A stretch of DNA of 46,177 nt. It comes from Mogibacterium sp. Lineage in GTDB: Bacteria > Bacillota > Clostridia > Peptostreptococcales > Anaerovoracaceae. The translations under genes were made by a program, and so were the position numbers. The stretch spans positions 1 through 46,177 of the forward strand of contig JAFWGQ010000052.1 in assembly GCA_017512365.1 (NCBI GenBank). The letters are read 5' to 3'. The notes under the pieces were generated by a model. It searched no databases, was not told where the DNA came from, and saw nothing but the letters and a program-made list of their open reading frames with translations. This document shows positions 7,798-15,898 of this stretch, in pieces (the stretch's first letter is position 1; each line of letters starts with the position of its first letter).

Positions 7798-9015
7798 ATG
7801 AGTTCAGCAGTTGACAGGTTCATGAGATATATCGCCATTGACACACAGTCGGATCCCGACAGCGGATCAACGCCGAGCACGTCGAAGCAGTTCAGACTGG
7901 CGAAGCTTCTCGCAGAGGAAATGACCGCCATGGGAGTCTCCGATGTAAGGTATGATGAAGAGCACTGCTATGTGTATGGCGAGATACCGGCCAATTGTGA
8001 CGGTGATATCCCGGCTGTCGCTTTCATAGCGCACATCGACACTGCTCCTGACGCTCCCGGTGATGCGTCGAACGCCGGGATAGTCACGGACTATGACGGA
8101 GGTGTCATAGCTCTGAACGGCAGCGTCTCTCTCGATCCCAAGGCATATCCCGAGCTCAGGAACTACGAAGGCTGCGATCTGATCGTGACCGACGGCGTTT
8201 CACTTCTCGGCGCGGATGACAAGGCCGGCATCGCCGAGATAATGACGATGGCCGAAAGGCTCATAAACGACCCTTCCATACCTCACGGCAGAGTCGGCAT
8301 GGCTTTCACGTCCGACGAGGAGATATGCGGCAACGCGAGGTTCTTCGATATCGAGGGCTTCGGCATGGACTACGCCTATACGGTGGACGGCGGCCCTGTC
8401 GGAGAGATCGAGTACGAGAATTTCAACGCCGCAGAAGCCATCATCCGTGTCAGCGGCAGGAACATCCATCCGGGAGATGCCAAGGATGTAATGGTAAACG
8501 CGGTCAGGATAGCCGCTGAGCTCGACGTGCTTCTGCCACAGGCGGAGCGTCCCGAGCATACTGAAGGCTACGACGGATTCTTCCACCTGACTTCCCTGTC
8601 CGGAGGCGTAACGGAGGCAGAGTCCAGGTACATCATCAGAGATCATGACGATGAGAAGTTTCAGATCAAGCTGGACCTCATGCAGAAGAGCGTCGATTTT
8701 CTGAACCTGAAATACAACGGCGCTGTCGGACTCGAATTGACCGAGCAGTACCGCAACATGAGAAAACTCATAGAGCCGCACATGTTCCTTGTGGAAAATG
8801 CGAAGAAAGCCTTTGCAGACTGCGGCGTCGAGCCTGTCGTGCTGCCGATAAGAGGCGGCACCGACGGAGCCATGCTGACATACAGAGGCCTTCCGTGCCC
8901 TAACCTTTCGACGGGCGGTCATAACTTCCATTCGAACACCGAATACATACCTGTACAGTCGCTCGAAAAAATGGCAGACGTACTCGTCGAACTCGCGAGC
9001 CTGCCTGCCATATAA
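7798..9015 (+). CDS. pepT: Peptidase T (tripeptide aminopeptidase)
   Basis: A 405-residue M20-family zinc aminopeptidase that removes the N-terminal residue from tripeptides in the cytoplasm. Metal-site motifs are all present: HID at 79-81, LLGADDKAG near 139, TSDEEI with the catalytic glutamates, TVDGG and the late GGHNFHSNTEY. Length fits PepT (about 405-410). The ATG follows the TAA of the upstream cyclase with no gap, and GGAG lies inside the end of that gene, so the pair is translationally coupled. Coupling a c-di-GMP synthase to a peptidase has no obvious mechanistic basis. The role fits a peptide-using anaerobe. Confidence 0.95.
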   Translation: MSSAVDRFMRYIAIDTQSDPDSGSTPSTSKQFRLAKLLAEEMTAMGVSDVRYDEEHCYVYGEIPANCDGDIPAVAFIAHIDTAPDAPGDASNAGIVTDYDGGVIALNGSVSLDPKAYPELRNYEGCDLIVTDGVSLLGADDKAGIAEIMTMAERLINDPSIPHGRVGMAFTSDEEICGNARFFDIEGFGMDYAYTVDGGPVGEIEYENFNAAEAIIRVSGRNIHPGDAKDVMVNAVRIAAELDVLLPQAERPEHTEGYDGFFHLTSLSGGVTEAESRYIIRDHDDEKFQIKLDLMQKSVDFLNLKYNGAVGLELTEQYRNMRKLIEPHMFLVENAKKAFADCGVEPVVLPIRGGTDGAMLTYRGLPCPNLSTGGHNFHSNTEYIPVQSLEKMADVLVELASLPAI

Positions 9016-9048
9016 AGGATCACTTCTGTGGATGCAATATCCCGCTTC

Positions 9049-9402
9049 TCAAAGCAGCTTTTCAGCCCATTCCGGTTCTTTGAAACCTATGAGCACAAAG
9101 CTGTCGCCGACGAGAAGCGGTCTTTTTACGAGCATTCCGTCTGCAGCAAGCAGAGCGAACTGCTCGTCATCGCTCATGTCCGGCAGCTTCTTCGAAAGCC
9201 CGAGATCGCGGTACTGCATGCCGCTGGTATTGAAGAACCTCTTCAGCGGCAGACCGCTCATCTCATGATACTCCCTCAGCGCAGTCTCATCGGGGTTGTC
9301 TGTCTTTATGTCGATCACCTCATGAGCTATGCCTTTTTCCTCCAGCCACTTCAGAGCTTTTTTGCATGTGCTGCACCTGCTGTAGCAATATACCTTTACC
9401 AT
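9049..9402 (-). CDS. ArsC/Spx-family thioredoxin-fold protein
   Basis: A 117-residue protein of the arsenate reductase-like family (ArsC/Spx/YffB), with a thioredoxin-type fold. A CSTC redox motif lies at 10-13 near the N terminus (MVKVYCYSRCSTCKK), and the family-typical VKRPLLV follows at about 88-94. Members either reduce substrates with thiols or bind RNA polymerase (Spx); this one lacks other evidence for either and stands apart from any ars genes. The start at 9402 is chosen over an upstream in-frame ATG at 9438 because GGAGG sits five bases ahead of it. It is divergent from the Fe-S aldo/keto reductase, with the two promoters in the short space between. It converges on pepT with no clear terminator. 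Confidence 0.88.
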   Translation of the reverse strand: MVKVYCYSRCSTCKKALKWLEEKGIAHEVIDIKTDNPDETALREYHEMSGLPLKRFFNTSGMQYRDLGLSKKLPDMSDDEQFALLAADGMLVKRPLLVGDSFVLIGFKEPEWAEKLL

Positions 9403-9407
9403 ATCTT

Positions 9408-9412
9408 CCTCC
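9408..9412 (-). promoter_or_regulatory. Ribosome binding site that fixes the ArsC-like start
   Basis: GGAGG on the minus strand lies five bases before the ATG at 9402. The farther ATG at 9438 has no comparable site. Confidence 0.75.
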
Positions 9413-9455
9413 GTTCTTTGCATTCGTCCTTCTTTCATTCAACACAATAATACCA

Positions 9456-9461
9456 TATAAT
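9456..9461 (+). promoter_or_regulatory. -10 box for the Fe-S aldo/keto reductase
   Basis: A perfect TATAAT is present. The -35 region is poor (TTTCAT at a spacing of 17). The predicted transcript start near 9468 falls just beyond an in-frame ATG at 9467, which rules that codon out as the start. Confidence 0.5.
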
Positions 9462-9479
9462 CGGATATGACACAGAATG

Positions 9480-9486
9480 AAAGGAG
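9480..9486 (+). promoter_or_regulatory. Ribosome binding site that fixes the aldo/keto reductase start
   Basis: AAAGGAG lies seven bases before the ATG at 9494. Confidence 0.8.
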
Positions 9487-9493
9487 CACGGAT

Positions 9494-10525
9494 ATGAGAG
9501 ACATCACACTCGGCAGCACCGGTATCACGGCGCCGCAGAACGGATTCGGAGCGCTTCCCATCCAGAGGCGCAGCACTGACGACGCGGCTGCACTGCTCAG
9601 AAGAGCGTTTGAGGGCGGCATGCGCTACTTCGACACCGCAAGAGCGTATTCAGACAGCGAGACCAAGCTCGGCATCGCCTTCGAAGGAATACGGGACAAA
9701 CTGTATATCGCCACGAAGACGACCGCGGCCACCGGAGACAAGGTGAAGGAAGACCTTGAGACCTCACTTCGCGAGCTGCGAACGGACTACATAGACGTCT
9801 ATCAGCTGCACATGGTCGACAGAGTATATAAGCCGGGCGACGGCAGCGGCGTGTACGAGGCTCTGCTGGAGGCAAAGGACGCAGGAAAGATCCGGCACAT
9901 CGGAGTGACGGCCCACAAGATAGGCGTCGCATTCGATCTGGTCGATTCCGGCCTGTATGAGACTCTGCAGTTCCCGTTCAGCTATCTGTCCGATGAGCGC
10001 GACTTCGAGCTCGCAAGGCGCTGCGGCAAAAAGAACATGGGATTCATCGCCATGAAAGGCATGGCCGGCGGCCTTATCACAAGATCGGATGTGGCAATGG
10101 CTTTCCTCGAAAGGTATCCGAACGTCATGCCTATCTGGGGAGTGCAGAGAGAGGAGGAGCTCGAACAGTGGCTGTCGTACATGAATGATACGCCTGCCCT
10201 GACCGATGAGATGCTCGCATATATAGAAAAAGAAAAAGCCGATCTCGCGGGAGATTTCTGCAGAGGCTGCGGCTACTGCATGCCTACCTGCCCTGTGGGC
10301 ATAGCCATAAACCAGTGCGCCCGCATGTCGCTCATGCTCAGGCGCGCGCCTTCGGATGCGTGGTTGTCAGAACACTGGCAGGCCGAGATGAAGAAGACCG
10401 AGGAGTGCATAGAGTGCGGCCAGTGCACGGCTCACTGCCCGTATGAGCTCGACACCCCTGCTCTTCTCAAAAAGAACTACGAGGACTATAAGAACGTCCT
10501 CGCAGGCAAGGTAAAAGTCGACTGA
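9494..10525 (+). CDS. Aldo/keto reductase with C-terminal Fe-S cluster region
   Basis: A 343-residue oxidoreductase. The TIM-barrel aldo/keto reductase part shows the Asp/Tyr site in FDTARAYSDSETKLG, the lysine in IATKT and the histidine in YQLHMVD. A ferredoxin-like tail at about 255-320 has two cysteine groups, CRGCGYCMPTCPVG and CIECGQCTAHCP, expected to bind [4Fe-4S] cluster(s). Such fusions are common in anaerobes; the physiological substrate is rarely known. The family reduces carbonyls with NAD(P)H, and the cluster may allow ferredoxin-linked electron flow. A second member is encoded at 24371-25549. The stop sits in a 9-base tandem repeat that supplies three in-frame TGA codons, followed by a strong terminator. 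Confidence 0.92.
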   Translation: MRDITLGSTGITAPQNGFGALPIQRRSTDDAAALLRRAFEGGMRYFDTARAYSDSETKLGIAFEGIRDKLYIATKTTAATGDKVKEDLETSLRELRTDYIDVYQLHMVDRVYKPGDGSGVYEALLEAKDAGKIRHIGVTAHKIGVAFDLVDSGLYETLQFPFSYLSDERDFELARRCGKKNMGFIAMKGMAGGLITRSDVAMAFLERYPNVMPIWGVQREEELEQWLSYMNDTPALTDEMLAYIEKEKADLAGDFCRGCGYCMPTCPVGIAINQCARMSLMLRRAPSDAWLSEHWQAEMKKTEECIECGQCTAHCPYELDTPALLKKNYEDYKNVLAGKVKVD

Positions 10526-10546
10526 ACGGACTGAACGGACTGAACA
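10521..10546 (+). repeat. Tandem 9-base repeat carrying three in-frame TGA stops
   Basis: ACTGAACGG is repeated nearly three times. Because the unit is nine bases long, the reading frame of the aldo/keto reductase meets TGA at 10523, 10532 and 10541. Confidence 0.8.
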
Positions 10547-10550
10547 TACC

Positions 10551-10582
10551 GAGGGACCGGTCATCAGGCCGGCCCCTCTTTT
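10551..10582 (+). terminator. Intrinsic terminator after the aldo/keto reductase
   Basis: A 10-base stem, GAGGGACCGG with CCGGCCCCTC (one mismatch), is followed by TTTT. It separates two convergent genes. Confidence 0.8.
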
Positions 10583-10587
10583 GATCT

Positions 10588-12180
10588 TCACTTTTCTTTA
10601 CTTTTTGTTTTCAGCACCACTGCGCCGTTTTTGCCGCCTTTATATTCCCTGTCCTTCATCACGGGATGTCCGTTCACATAGACATGGACTATGCCTTCCG
10701 GACGGAAATCCGGTTTTGACTCATCGACCTTCATATTATCAAGATCGATGACCGTGATGTCGGCTTTATATCCCGGCTTCAGATATCCCCTCTCAGGGAT
10801 CCGGAAGCGGTCTGCCGTCTTGCCTGTCATCTTGCGCACGACCTTCTGCATCGGGATGCTGTATCTCTTAGCCAGAAGGAAGAACTGCGGGAATGTCTGG
10901 AACGCAGCGATGTTCTGAAGGCCTTTGTCGACCACCCACGCGTCTGTCATGAATACCGACAGCTCGTCGTTCATGAGGCGCTGGACGATCTCGTCGTTGT
11001 AGTACTTGCCGAGATAGATGCTGCCCGCGCGGTCCGAAAGATCGACCAGTTTGAGGTACATGTCGAGTTCTGACAGTCCCTCTTCGGCAGCGCACTCCGG
11101 TATGGTCCTGCCCTCGTATTCCGGATGATCGTCCGAGATATATGCGACCACCATGTCGTCCCAGTCGATGCCGAGCACCTTGCGGTACATCAGTATCGTG
11201 AGCTCGAGCTTGCGGCGGTTCGCCGGCTTTTCGGCCTCTTCCCTGCTGAGCTTCGCGTACCACTCAGGGAATACGACCGTGATGACGGATGCTCCGTAGT
11301 GGAACGCGTAGTTGTCGAAAGCAATTGGATTTCCGGTATAGTGCTCTCCGTGGAACGTCGCGAGCATCCTGTTCAGAAGCTTCCAGCTCCTCTCGCCTAC
11401 GAATATGAGGTGGCTGTATTCGAGCCTGCAGCCCGACTTATGCATTATGTCCACCGCCTCGTCGAGGCCCATCTCGAGATGCGATTTCCTCGTGAGAAGC
11501 GGATAGTCTGCGCTTACTATGGAGTTTGCCCTCGGGTGGATCGTAACTATGCCGTCGTACTTTGCTATCTCTTTCGCGAACGCGATTATCTCTTCTTCCT
11601 TCGCATAGCGGTCAGGCTCGTACATGAATCCGAAGGACCCTCCGAAGGCTCCGCCTTCCATGGCTTCTCTTACGTGTTCGAGCTCCTTTTCGATCTGCTC
11701 CTGCGTATAAGGCGCCGGGTCATAGCCCGTCATGCCGGCTCTTACGGATCCCTGCCCGATCAGCGGCACCAGGTTCACGTAGAGATTGCCCTCCGCGCGC
11801 TTTTTGAACTCGGCAAAGCTGCACGGATGCAGCGCATCGAAAAGCCCTCCGCCTATCTTGTCCCTGTACGGAGTGTCAGGATCGATGCCGAAGGACGAGA
11901 AGCTGCAGTTGCCCGTGATCTGTGTGGTTATGCCCTGCTCGATGAACGGCCTGTAGTACTTCTCGGCATCATCTCTGTCGTAGAAGAAGTCGTTGTGTGA
12001 ATGCGCGTCTATGAGGCCCGGGCAGATCTGAAGGCCGCTTATGTCTATGACCTCGTCTGCTTTTTTCTTTATATTCCCGGCTATTTCGACGATGCGGTCG
12101 TCTTCGATCAGGACATCGCCTGTGAATGGTCTTCCTCCCGAACCGTCATATACGGTCCCGCCTTTGAATAATGTCTTCAT
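10588..12180 (-). CDS. N-acyl-D-amino-acid deacylase-type amidohydrolase
   Basis: A 530-residue metal-dependent amidohydrolase of the D-aminoacylase/dihydroorotase-like family. It starts with the usual small beta domain (MKTLFKGGTVYDGSGG) and then the first metal-binding motif DAHSHND at about 59-65. Conserved histidines appear in TIHPRAN and YSHLIF. A late GYLKPGYKADITVID closes the composite beta domain, as expected. Family members release D-amino acids from N-acyl or short peptide forms and are cytoplasmic. Length is slightly above the usual 480-500. AAGGAG stands seven bases before the ATG. It follows the MATE exporter gene by 11 bases, so the two share an mRNA. Substrate range is not readable from sequence. 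Confidence 0.85.
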   Translation of the reverse strand: MKTLFKGGTVYDGSGGRPFTGDVLIEDDRIVEIAGNIKKKADEVIDISGLQICPGLIDAHSHNDFFYDRDDAEKYYRPFIEQGITTQITGNCSFSSFGIDPDTPYRDKIGGGLFDALHPCSFAEFKKRAEGNLYVNLVPLIGQGSVRAGMTGYDPAPYTQEQIEKELEHVREAMEGGAFGGSFGFMYEPDRYAKEEEIIAFAKEIAKYDGIVTIHPRANSIVSADYPLLTRKSHLEMGLDEAVDIMHKSGCRLEYSHLIFVGERSWKLLNRMLATFHGEHYTGNPIAFDNYAFHYGASVITVVFPEWYAKLSREEAEKPANRRKLELTILMYRKVLGIDWDDMVVAYISDDHPEYEGRTIPECAAEEGLSELDMYLKLVDLSDRAGSIYLGKYYNDEIVQRLMNDELSVFMTDAWVVDKGLQNIAAFQTFPQFFLLAKRYSIPMQKVVRKMTGKTADRFRIPERGYLKPGYKADITVIDLDNMKVDESKPDFRPEGIVHVYVNGHPVMKDREYKGGKNGAVVLKTKSKEK

Positions 12181-12191
12181 GTCTGTTCTCC

Positions 12192-13625
12192 TTAGATCTG
12201 TTTATCGTCTGTTCCAATCTTATCATTTTGTTCCATACGGTCAAAGTTTCTGAAGCTGACAAGCACCATCGATACGGACATCACGAACGCCATCAGGTCG
12301 GATATCGGGCTGGCGTAAAAGACCCCGTATATGCCGAAGAACTTCGGCAGTATCAGCAGAAGAGGTATGAGAAACAGTCCCTGCCTCGAAAGGGATACCA
12401 GTAGTCCCTGCCTGTGATTTCCCGTTGCCGAAAAATATATTATCGTGACCGGCTGTATGTTCTGGAAGAACACCAGCATCATATATATGCGGAGGTACAG
12501 TATCGCGAACTGATAGTACAGCTCAGAACCTGTTCCGAATATTGAAATGATCTCCCTCGGGAAGCACTGCAGGCAGATGAAGAAAACGACTCCTATCGCA
12601 AAAGCTGCGGCAAAGGCTCTCCAGTAAGTTGACTTTACCCTGTCATAACGCTTCGCTCCGAGATTGTAGCCCCAAATAGGCTGGCAGCCCTGGCCTATCC
12701 CGACCGCGAAGGACACCATTATCATGTTGAGCTTCTGGGCTATTCCGGATACGGCGAGAGGTATGTCCGGTCCGTAGATCGAATGCGCGCCGTAAGTCTC
12801 GAGCACATTATTGAGGACAAGCGCAGTGGTCATCATCAGCATGTGATTGACGAAGTTAGGTATGCCCGCCTCCATGCTGTCCATCATGTGAGAGTAACTG
12901 ATGCCCAGTTCACGCAGGGATATCCTGAATGATCTGAACCTCGGATAATACAGCACTGTCAGAACGGCTCCCGTGAACTGGGATATCGCTGTAGCGGCTG
13001 CGGCGCCCTCAAGGCCGAGGCCCATCGGATACATGAAGAGCCAGTCGAGGAATACGTTAAGCACCGCTCCGGTGCCCATGCAGATCATCGAATATGTCGG
13101 GCTCCTGTCCGAGCGTATTATGTATGACGATGCGTTGCTGAACAGATAAAACGGCATGCCGAACGCCGTTATCGACAGATATGAGACCGCAAGCGGATAG
13201 ACATCTCCTCCATGCGAGGCTCCGCCGAGTACGACTATATCGCTTCTGAAAACAAAAAGGACCAGGCCTGTGATCAGACCTGCCGCTGCGGCTCCTGTGA
13301 TGCCGGTATGGACATATTTCCTCGCTTCTTCGATATTGCCTGCGCCCTGATTGATGCTGAAATTCGAAGCTGTGCCGACGCCGAAGAGCATGCTGATGCC
13401 TGTTGTGAACGTTACCGTCGGGAACACGACATTCGTAGCCGCGTTTCCGAGCATGCCAACGACGTGACCGATGAATATCTGATCGGTTATGTTGTAAAGC
13501 GCGCCCACCAGCATGCTGATGATGGCCGGTATGGCAAATCTCGTTATCAGCGGCAGCAGAGGCGCGGTGCCGAGCGGGTTGTCGTTTGTCCTGATCTCTT
13601 CTTCCATCACTGTGGATTCTATCAC
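12192..13625 (-). CDS. MATE family multidrug/Na+ efflux transporter
   Basis: A 477-residue integral membrane protein with about 12 hydrophobic segments in two related halves. It begins TNDNPLGTAPLLPLITRFA, typical of the MATE/DinF group found in clostridia. Such proteins export cationic drugs or metabolites in exchange for Na+ or H+. The coding frame opens with GTG at 13625, with an ATG six codons later at 13607; neither has a clear ribosome site, so the start is uncertain. It begins only 20 bases after the glmS terminator, so it may depend on read-through from glmS. It is followed at 11 bases by the deacylase gene, which hints that it moves an amino-acid derivative, but that is inference. 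Confidence 0.9.
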   Translation of the reverse strand: MIESTVMEEEIRTNDNPLGTAPLLPLITRFAIPAIISMLVGALYNITDQIFIGHVVGMLGNAATNVVFPTVTFTTGISMLFGVGTASNFSINQGAGNIEEARKYVHTGITGAAAAGLITGLVLFVFRSDIVVLGGASHGGDVYPLAVSYLSITAFGMPFYLFSNASSYIIRSDRSPTYSMICMGTGAVLNVFLDWLFMYPMGLGLEGAAAATAISQFTGAVLTVLYYPRFRSFRISLRELGISYSHMMDSMEAGIPNFVNHMLMMTTALVLNNVLETYGAHSIYGPDIPLAVSGIAQKLNMIMVSFAVGIGQGCQPIWGYNLGAKRYDRVKSTYWRAFAAAFAIGVVFFICLQCFPREIISIFGTGSELYYQFAILYLRIYMMLVFFQNIQPVTIIYFSATGNHRQGLLVSLSRQGLFLIPLLLILPKFFGIYGVFYASPISDLMAFVMSVSMVLVSFRNFDRMEQNDKIGTDDKQI

Positions 13626-13644
13626 CTGCGCGCGATCACTGACA

Positions 13645-13673
13645 AGAAAAAACGCGCCCTCTGCGGACGCGTT
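13645..13673 (-). terminator. Intrinsic terminator after glmS
   Basis: On the minus strand AACGCGTCC pairs with GGGCGCGTT (one G-T pair) around a 5-base loop, followed by TTTT within TTTTTTCTT. It begins a few bases after the glmS stop. Confidence 0.85.
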
Positions 13674-13677
13674 CGCA

Positions 13678-15546
13678 TTATTCTACAGTTACGGATTTTG
13701 CCAGATTCCGCGGCTTGTCCACATCCAGACCCTTTGCGACGCTCGTGTAGTAGCCCAGCAGCTGCAGAGGTATGACGGCGAGGCTTCCCATGAAGTGTTC
13801 GTCAGTCCGCGGCACGTATATCGTAAAGCTGACAGAGTCCTCTACGCTGTAACTGCCTTCCGCCGTGACTCCCAGCAGATAGGCGCCCCGCGCCTTGCAC
13901 TCGATCATGTTGCTGATCGTCTTTTCGATCAGCTCCTCCTGCGTCAGTATGCCTATGACGAGTATGCCGTCCTCTATCAGGCTTATCGTACCGTGCTTCA
14001 GCTCGCCCGCGGCGTACGCCTCGCTGTGGATGTAGCTGATCTCCTTCATCTTGAGACTTCCCTCGAGACTTATCGCGTAGTCGAGTCCCCTTCCGATGAA
14101 GAAGGCGTCACGGGCGTTCGAATACTTGGAAGAGAACCACTGTATCCTCTCCTTGCTGCCGAGAACACTCTCTATCTTTTCAGGAAGGGACTGCAGTTCG
14201 TCCACATAATAGTCATAATCCCTTTCGTTGATCTTTCCCCGGGCCTCTCCCAGAGCGATCGCGATCGCGTACATCGTCGCGAGCTGAGTGCTGTAGGCCT
14301 TGGTAGTCGCAACGGCGATCTCCGGTCCCGCGAGAGTGTAGAGAACGTTGTCTGCTTCCCTTGCTATAGTCGAGCCTACGACATTGACGACCGCAAGCGT
14401 CTTTACGCCGTGCTCCTTTGCGGCCCTGAGAGCTGCCAGCGTGTCCGCCGTCTCTCCGGACTGGGAGATGACCACAACAAGAGCGTCCTTGTCTATGAGC
14501 ATCTTCCTGTATCTGAATTCGGAAGCAAGCTCGACCCTGACAGGCACGTCCGCAAGGTCCTCGATCACATACTGGCCTGCCATGCCCGCGTGCCACGCCG
14601 AGCCGCATGCCGCGATCCTTATCTCTGAAACGCCCCCGAGCACATCCCTCGTAAGTCCGGCATCGCTGAGATCGATCCTGCCGTCCTTTATCATGCTCGT
14701 GATGGTATCCTTCACTGCTTTAGGCTGCTCGTGTATCTCCTTTATCATGAAATGCTCGTAGCCGCCCTTCTCGGCCGCCTCGGCATCCCAGGAGATGTGC
14801 ACCGACTCCATCTCCACTTCGTCTCCGTTCAGGTCGAAGAAATGGACCTCGCCCGGCAGCAGCCTTACCGACTGGAGATTGTCGATATAGTAGATGTCCC
14901 TCGTGTATTTGAGGAGCGCAGGGACATCGGATGCCATGAAGGTCTCTCCGTCCGCTGTGCCTATCACCATCGGACTGTCCTTTCTGGCTGCGTAGATCTC
15001 GCCCGGATAGTCCCTGAACATCAGGGCAAGGGCGTACGAGCCTCTGACCCTGACCATCATCCTGTTGATGGCGTCGATAGGTCCCAGCTGATACTTCTTG
15101 TAATAATAATCCACCAGCTTGACCGCGACCTCGGTGTCAGTGGTGCTGTAGAACTCGTATCCGTTGGACATAAGCTTGGAACGCAGTTCTTCGTAGTTTT
15201 CTATGATCCCGTTATGCACGCCGACCACATCGGACTCCACCGGTCCGCTGGCAGAACCTCTGGCATTGCCGCTCACGTGCGGGTGGGCGTTTATCTGCGT
15301 TGGCTCGCCGTGGGTGGCCCATCTCGTATGTCCTATTCCGCAGGTTCCCGGAAGCGCTTTTCCGTAAGCCGTCTTTTCCGCAAGATTCTTCAGTTTTCCG
15401 GTAGCCTTGACCACCTCGGCGAGGGCTTCTCCCTCGCGCACGGCAAGACCTGCCGAATCATAGCCTCTGTATTCCAGCTTCGAAAGACCGTCCAGCAATA
15501 CAGGCGCCGCCTGCTGCTTTCCCGTAAAACCGACTATTCCGCACAT
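13678..15546 (-). CDS. glmS: Glutamine-fructose-6-phosphate aminotransferase
   Basis: A 622-residue enzyme making glucosamine-6-phosphate from fructose-6-phosphate and glutamine, the first step toward UDP-GlcNAc and peptidoglycan. The N-terminal Ntn glutaminase uses Cys2 (MCGIVGF), with GHTRWATHG and HNGIIENY visible. Two SIS sugar-isomerase domains follow (ISQSGETADT near 360; RGLDYAISLEGSLKMKE near 485), and the conserved end DKPRNLAKSVTVE is intact. Slightly longer than the usual 600-610. AGGAGG lies nine bases before the ATG. The leader of more than 200 bases is strongly structured and ends in a U-run before the gene (see the entry at 15577-15780), so attenuation is likely. It is terminated separately from the MATE gene. 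Confidence 0.97.
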   Translation of the reverse strand: MCGIVGFTGKQQAAPVLLDGLSKLEYRGYDSAGLAVREGEALAEVVKATGKLKNLAEKTAYGKALPGTCGIGHTRWATHGEPTQINAHPHVSGNARGSASGPVESDVVGVHNGIIENYEELRSKLMSNGYEFYSTTDTEVAVKLVDYYYKKYQLGPIDAINRMMVRVRGSYALALMFRDYPGEIYAARKDSPMVIGTADGETFMASDVPALLKYTRDIYYIDNLQSVRLLPGEVHFFDLNGDEVEMESVHISWDAEAAEKGGYEHFMIKEIHEQPKAVKDTITSMIKDGRIDLSDAGLTRDVLGGVSEIRIAACGSAWHAGMAGQYVIEDLADVPVRVELASEFRYRKMLIDKDALVVVISQSGETADTLAALRAAKEHGVKTLAVVNVVGSTIAREADNVLYTLAGPEIAVATTKAYSTQLATMYAIAIALGEARGKINERDYDYYVDELQSLPEKIESVLGSKERIQWFSSKYSNARDAFFIGRGLDYAISLEGSLKMKEISYIHSEAYAAGELKHGTISLIEDGILVIGILTQEELIEKTISNMIECKARGAYLLGVTAEGSYSVEDSVSFTIYVPRTDEHFMGSLAVIPLQLLGYYTSVAKGLDVDKPRNLAKSVTVE

Positions 15547-15576
15547 CGTTCAGAACCTCCTGATATTGTCACAGCC

Positions 15577-15780
15577 AATAAAAAACGGCTTATCCGTGAT
15601 CCCGGCCGTTTCAGCTGGTCTGCCGTCAGCCGGGATGCCGCTCACTGATCTTCTCAGTCCCGTAACAGGCCGCGGTATTTGTCCCCTTGCGCAGCCCGCA
15701 TGGATAAGCCCCAAGTTCCCTCTCAAGTCCGCCTTTTTCGAATAATTCCGAGTCGATCTTCCTGACACCGACTCTGCGCC
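15577..15780 (-). ncRNA. Structured leader RNA of glmS with terminator-like end
   Basis: On the minus strand GGCTTATCC (15702-15710) can pair with GGATAAGCC (15587-15595), which is directly followed by TTTTTTATT. Enclosed helices include CCGC/GCGG (15672-15675 with 15638-15641) capped by ACTGA/TCAGT, and an 8-bp ATCCCGGC/GCCGGGAT stem (15629-15636 with 15599-15606). Upstream, GAGTCG/CGACTC (15769-15774 with 15750-15755) forms another hairpin. The position is right for a glmS control element, yet I cannot find the glmS ribozyme core, and a TACCGCGG string resembles only the last part of a T-box. It may be an attenuator, an unrecognised riboswitch, or a separate small RNA ending at about 15577. 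Confidence 0.5.
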
Positions 15781-15867
15781 CTGTGAGTTTCCCTGTTTAA
15801 GCATAATCCCGGACAACAAATAAAGGAAATACATATATCTTTAGCGTTACCATATTTTTTGCATATG

Positions 15868-15898
15868 AAAAGAAAAGGCCGCGGTCTTCATTCCGCGG
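15868..15898 (-). terminator. Intrinsic terminator after the LysR gene
   Basis: On the minus strand CCGCGG repeats as an inverted pair around an 8-base loop, followed by CCTTTTCTTTT. The 5' arm overlaps the last codons of the gene. Confidence 0.7.

Noticed and set aside
13513-14628. Open frame on the plus strand opposite the glmS 3' half and MATE start
   Set aside because: It spans a terminator and two real genes on the other strand and shows no protein features.
15550-15834. 94-codon open frame in the glmS leader
   Set aside because: It overlaps the RNA helices and the U-run, has no ribosome site and no family resemblance. The structured-RNA reading explains the sequence better.
15547-15840. 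glmS ribozyme, T-box or cobalamin riboswitch in the glmS leader
   Set aside because: The ribozyme core and cleavage-site context, the T-box GGTGG bulge and the cobalamin GCCACTG box are all absent. Only short look-alikes (TACCGCGG, GGTG) occur.
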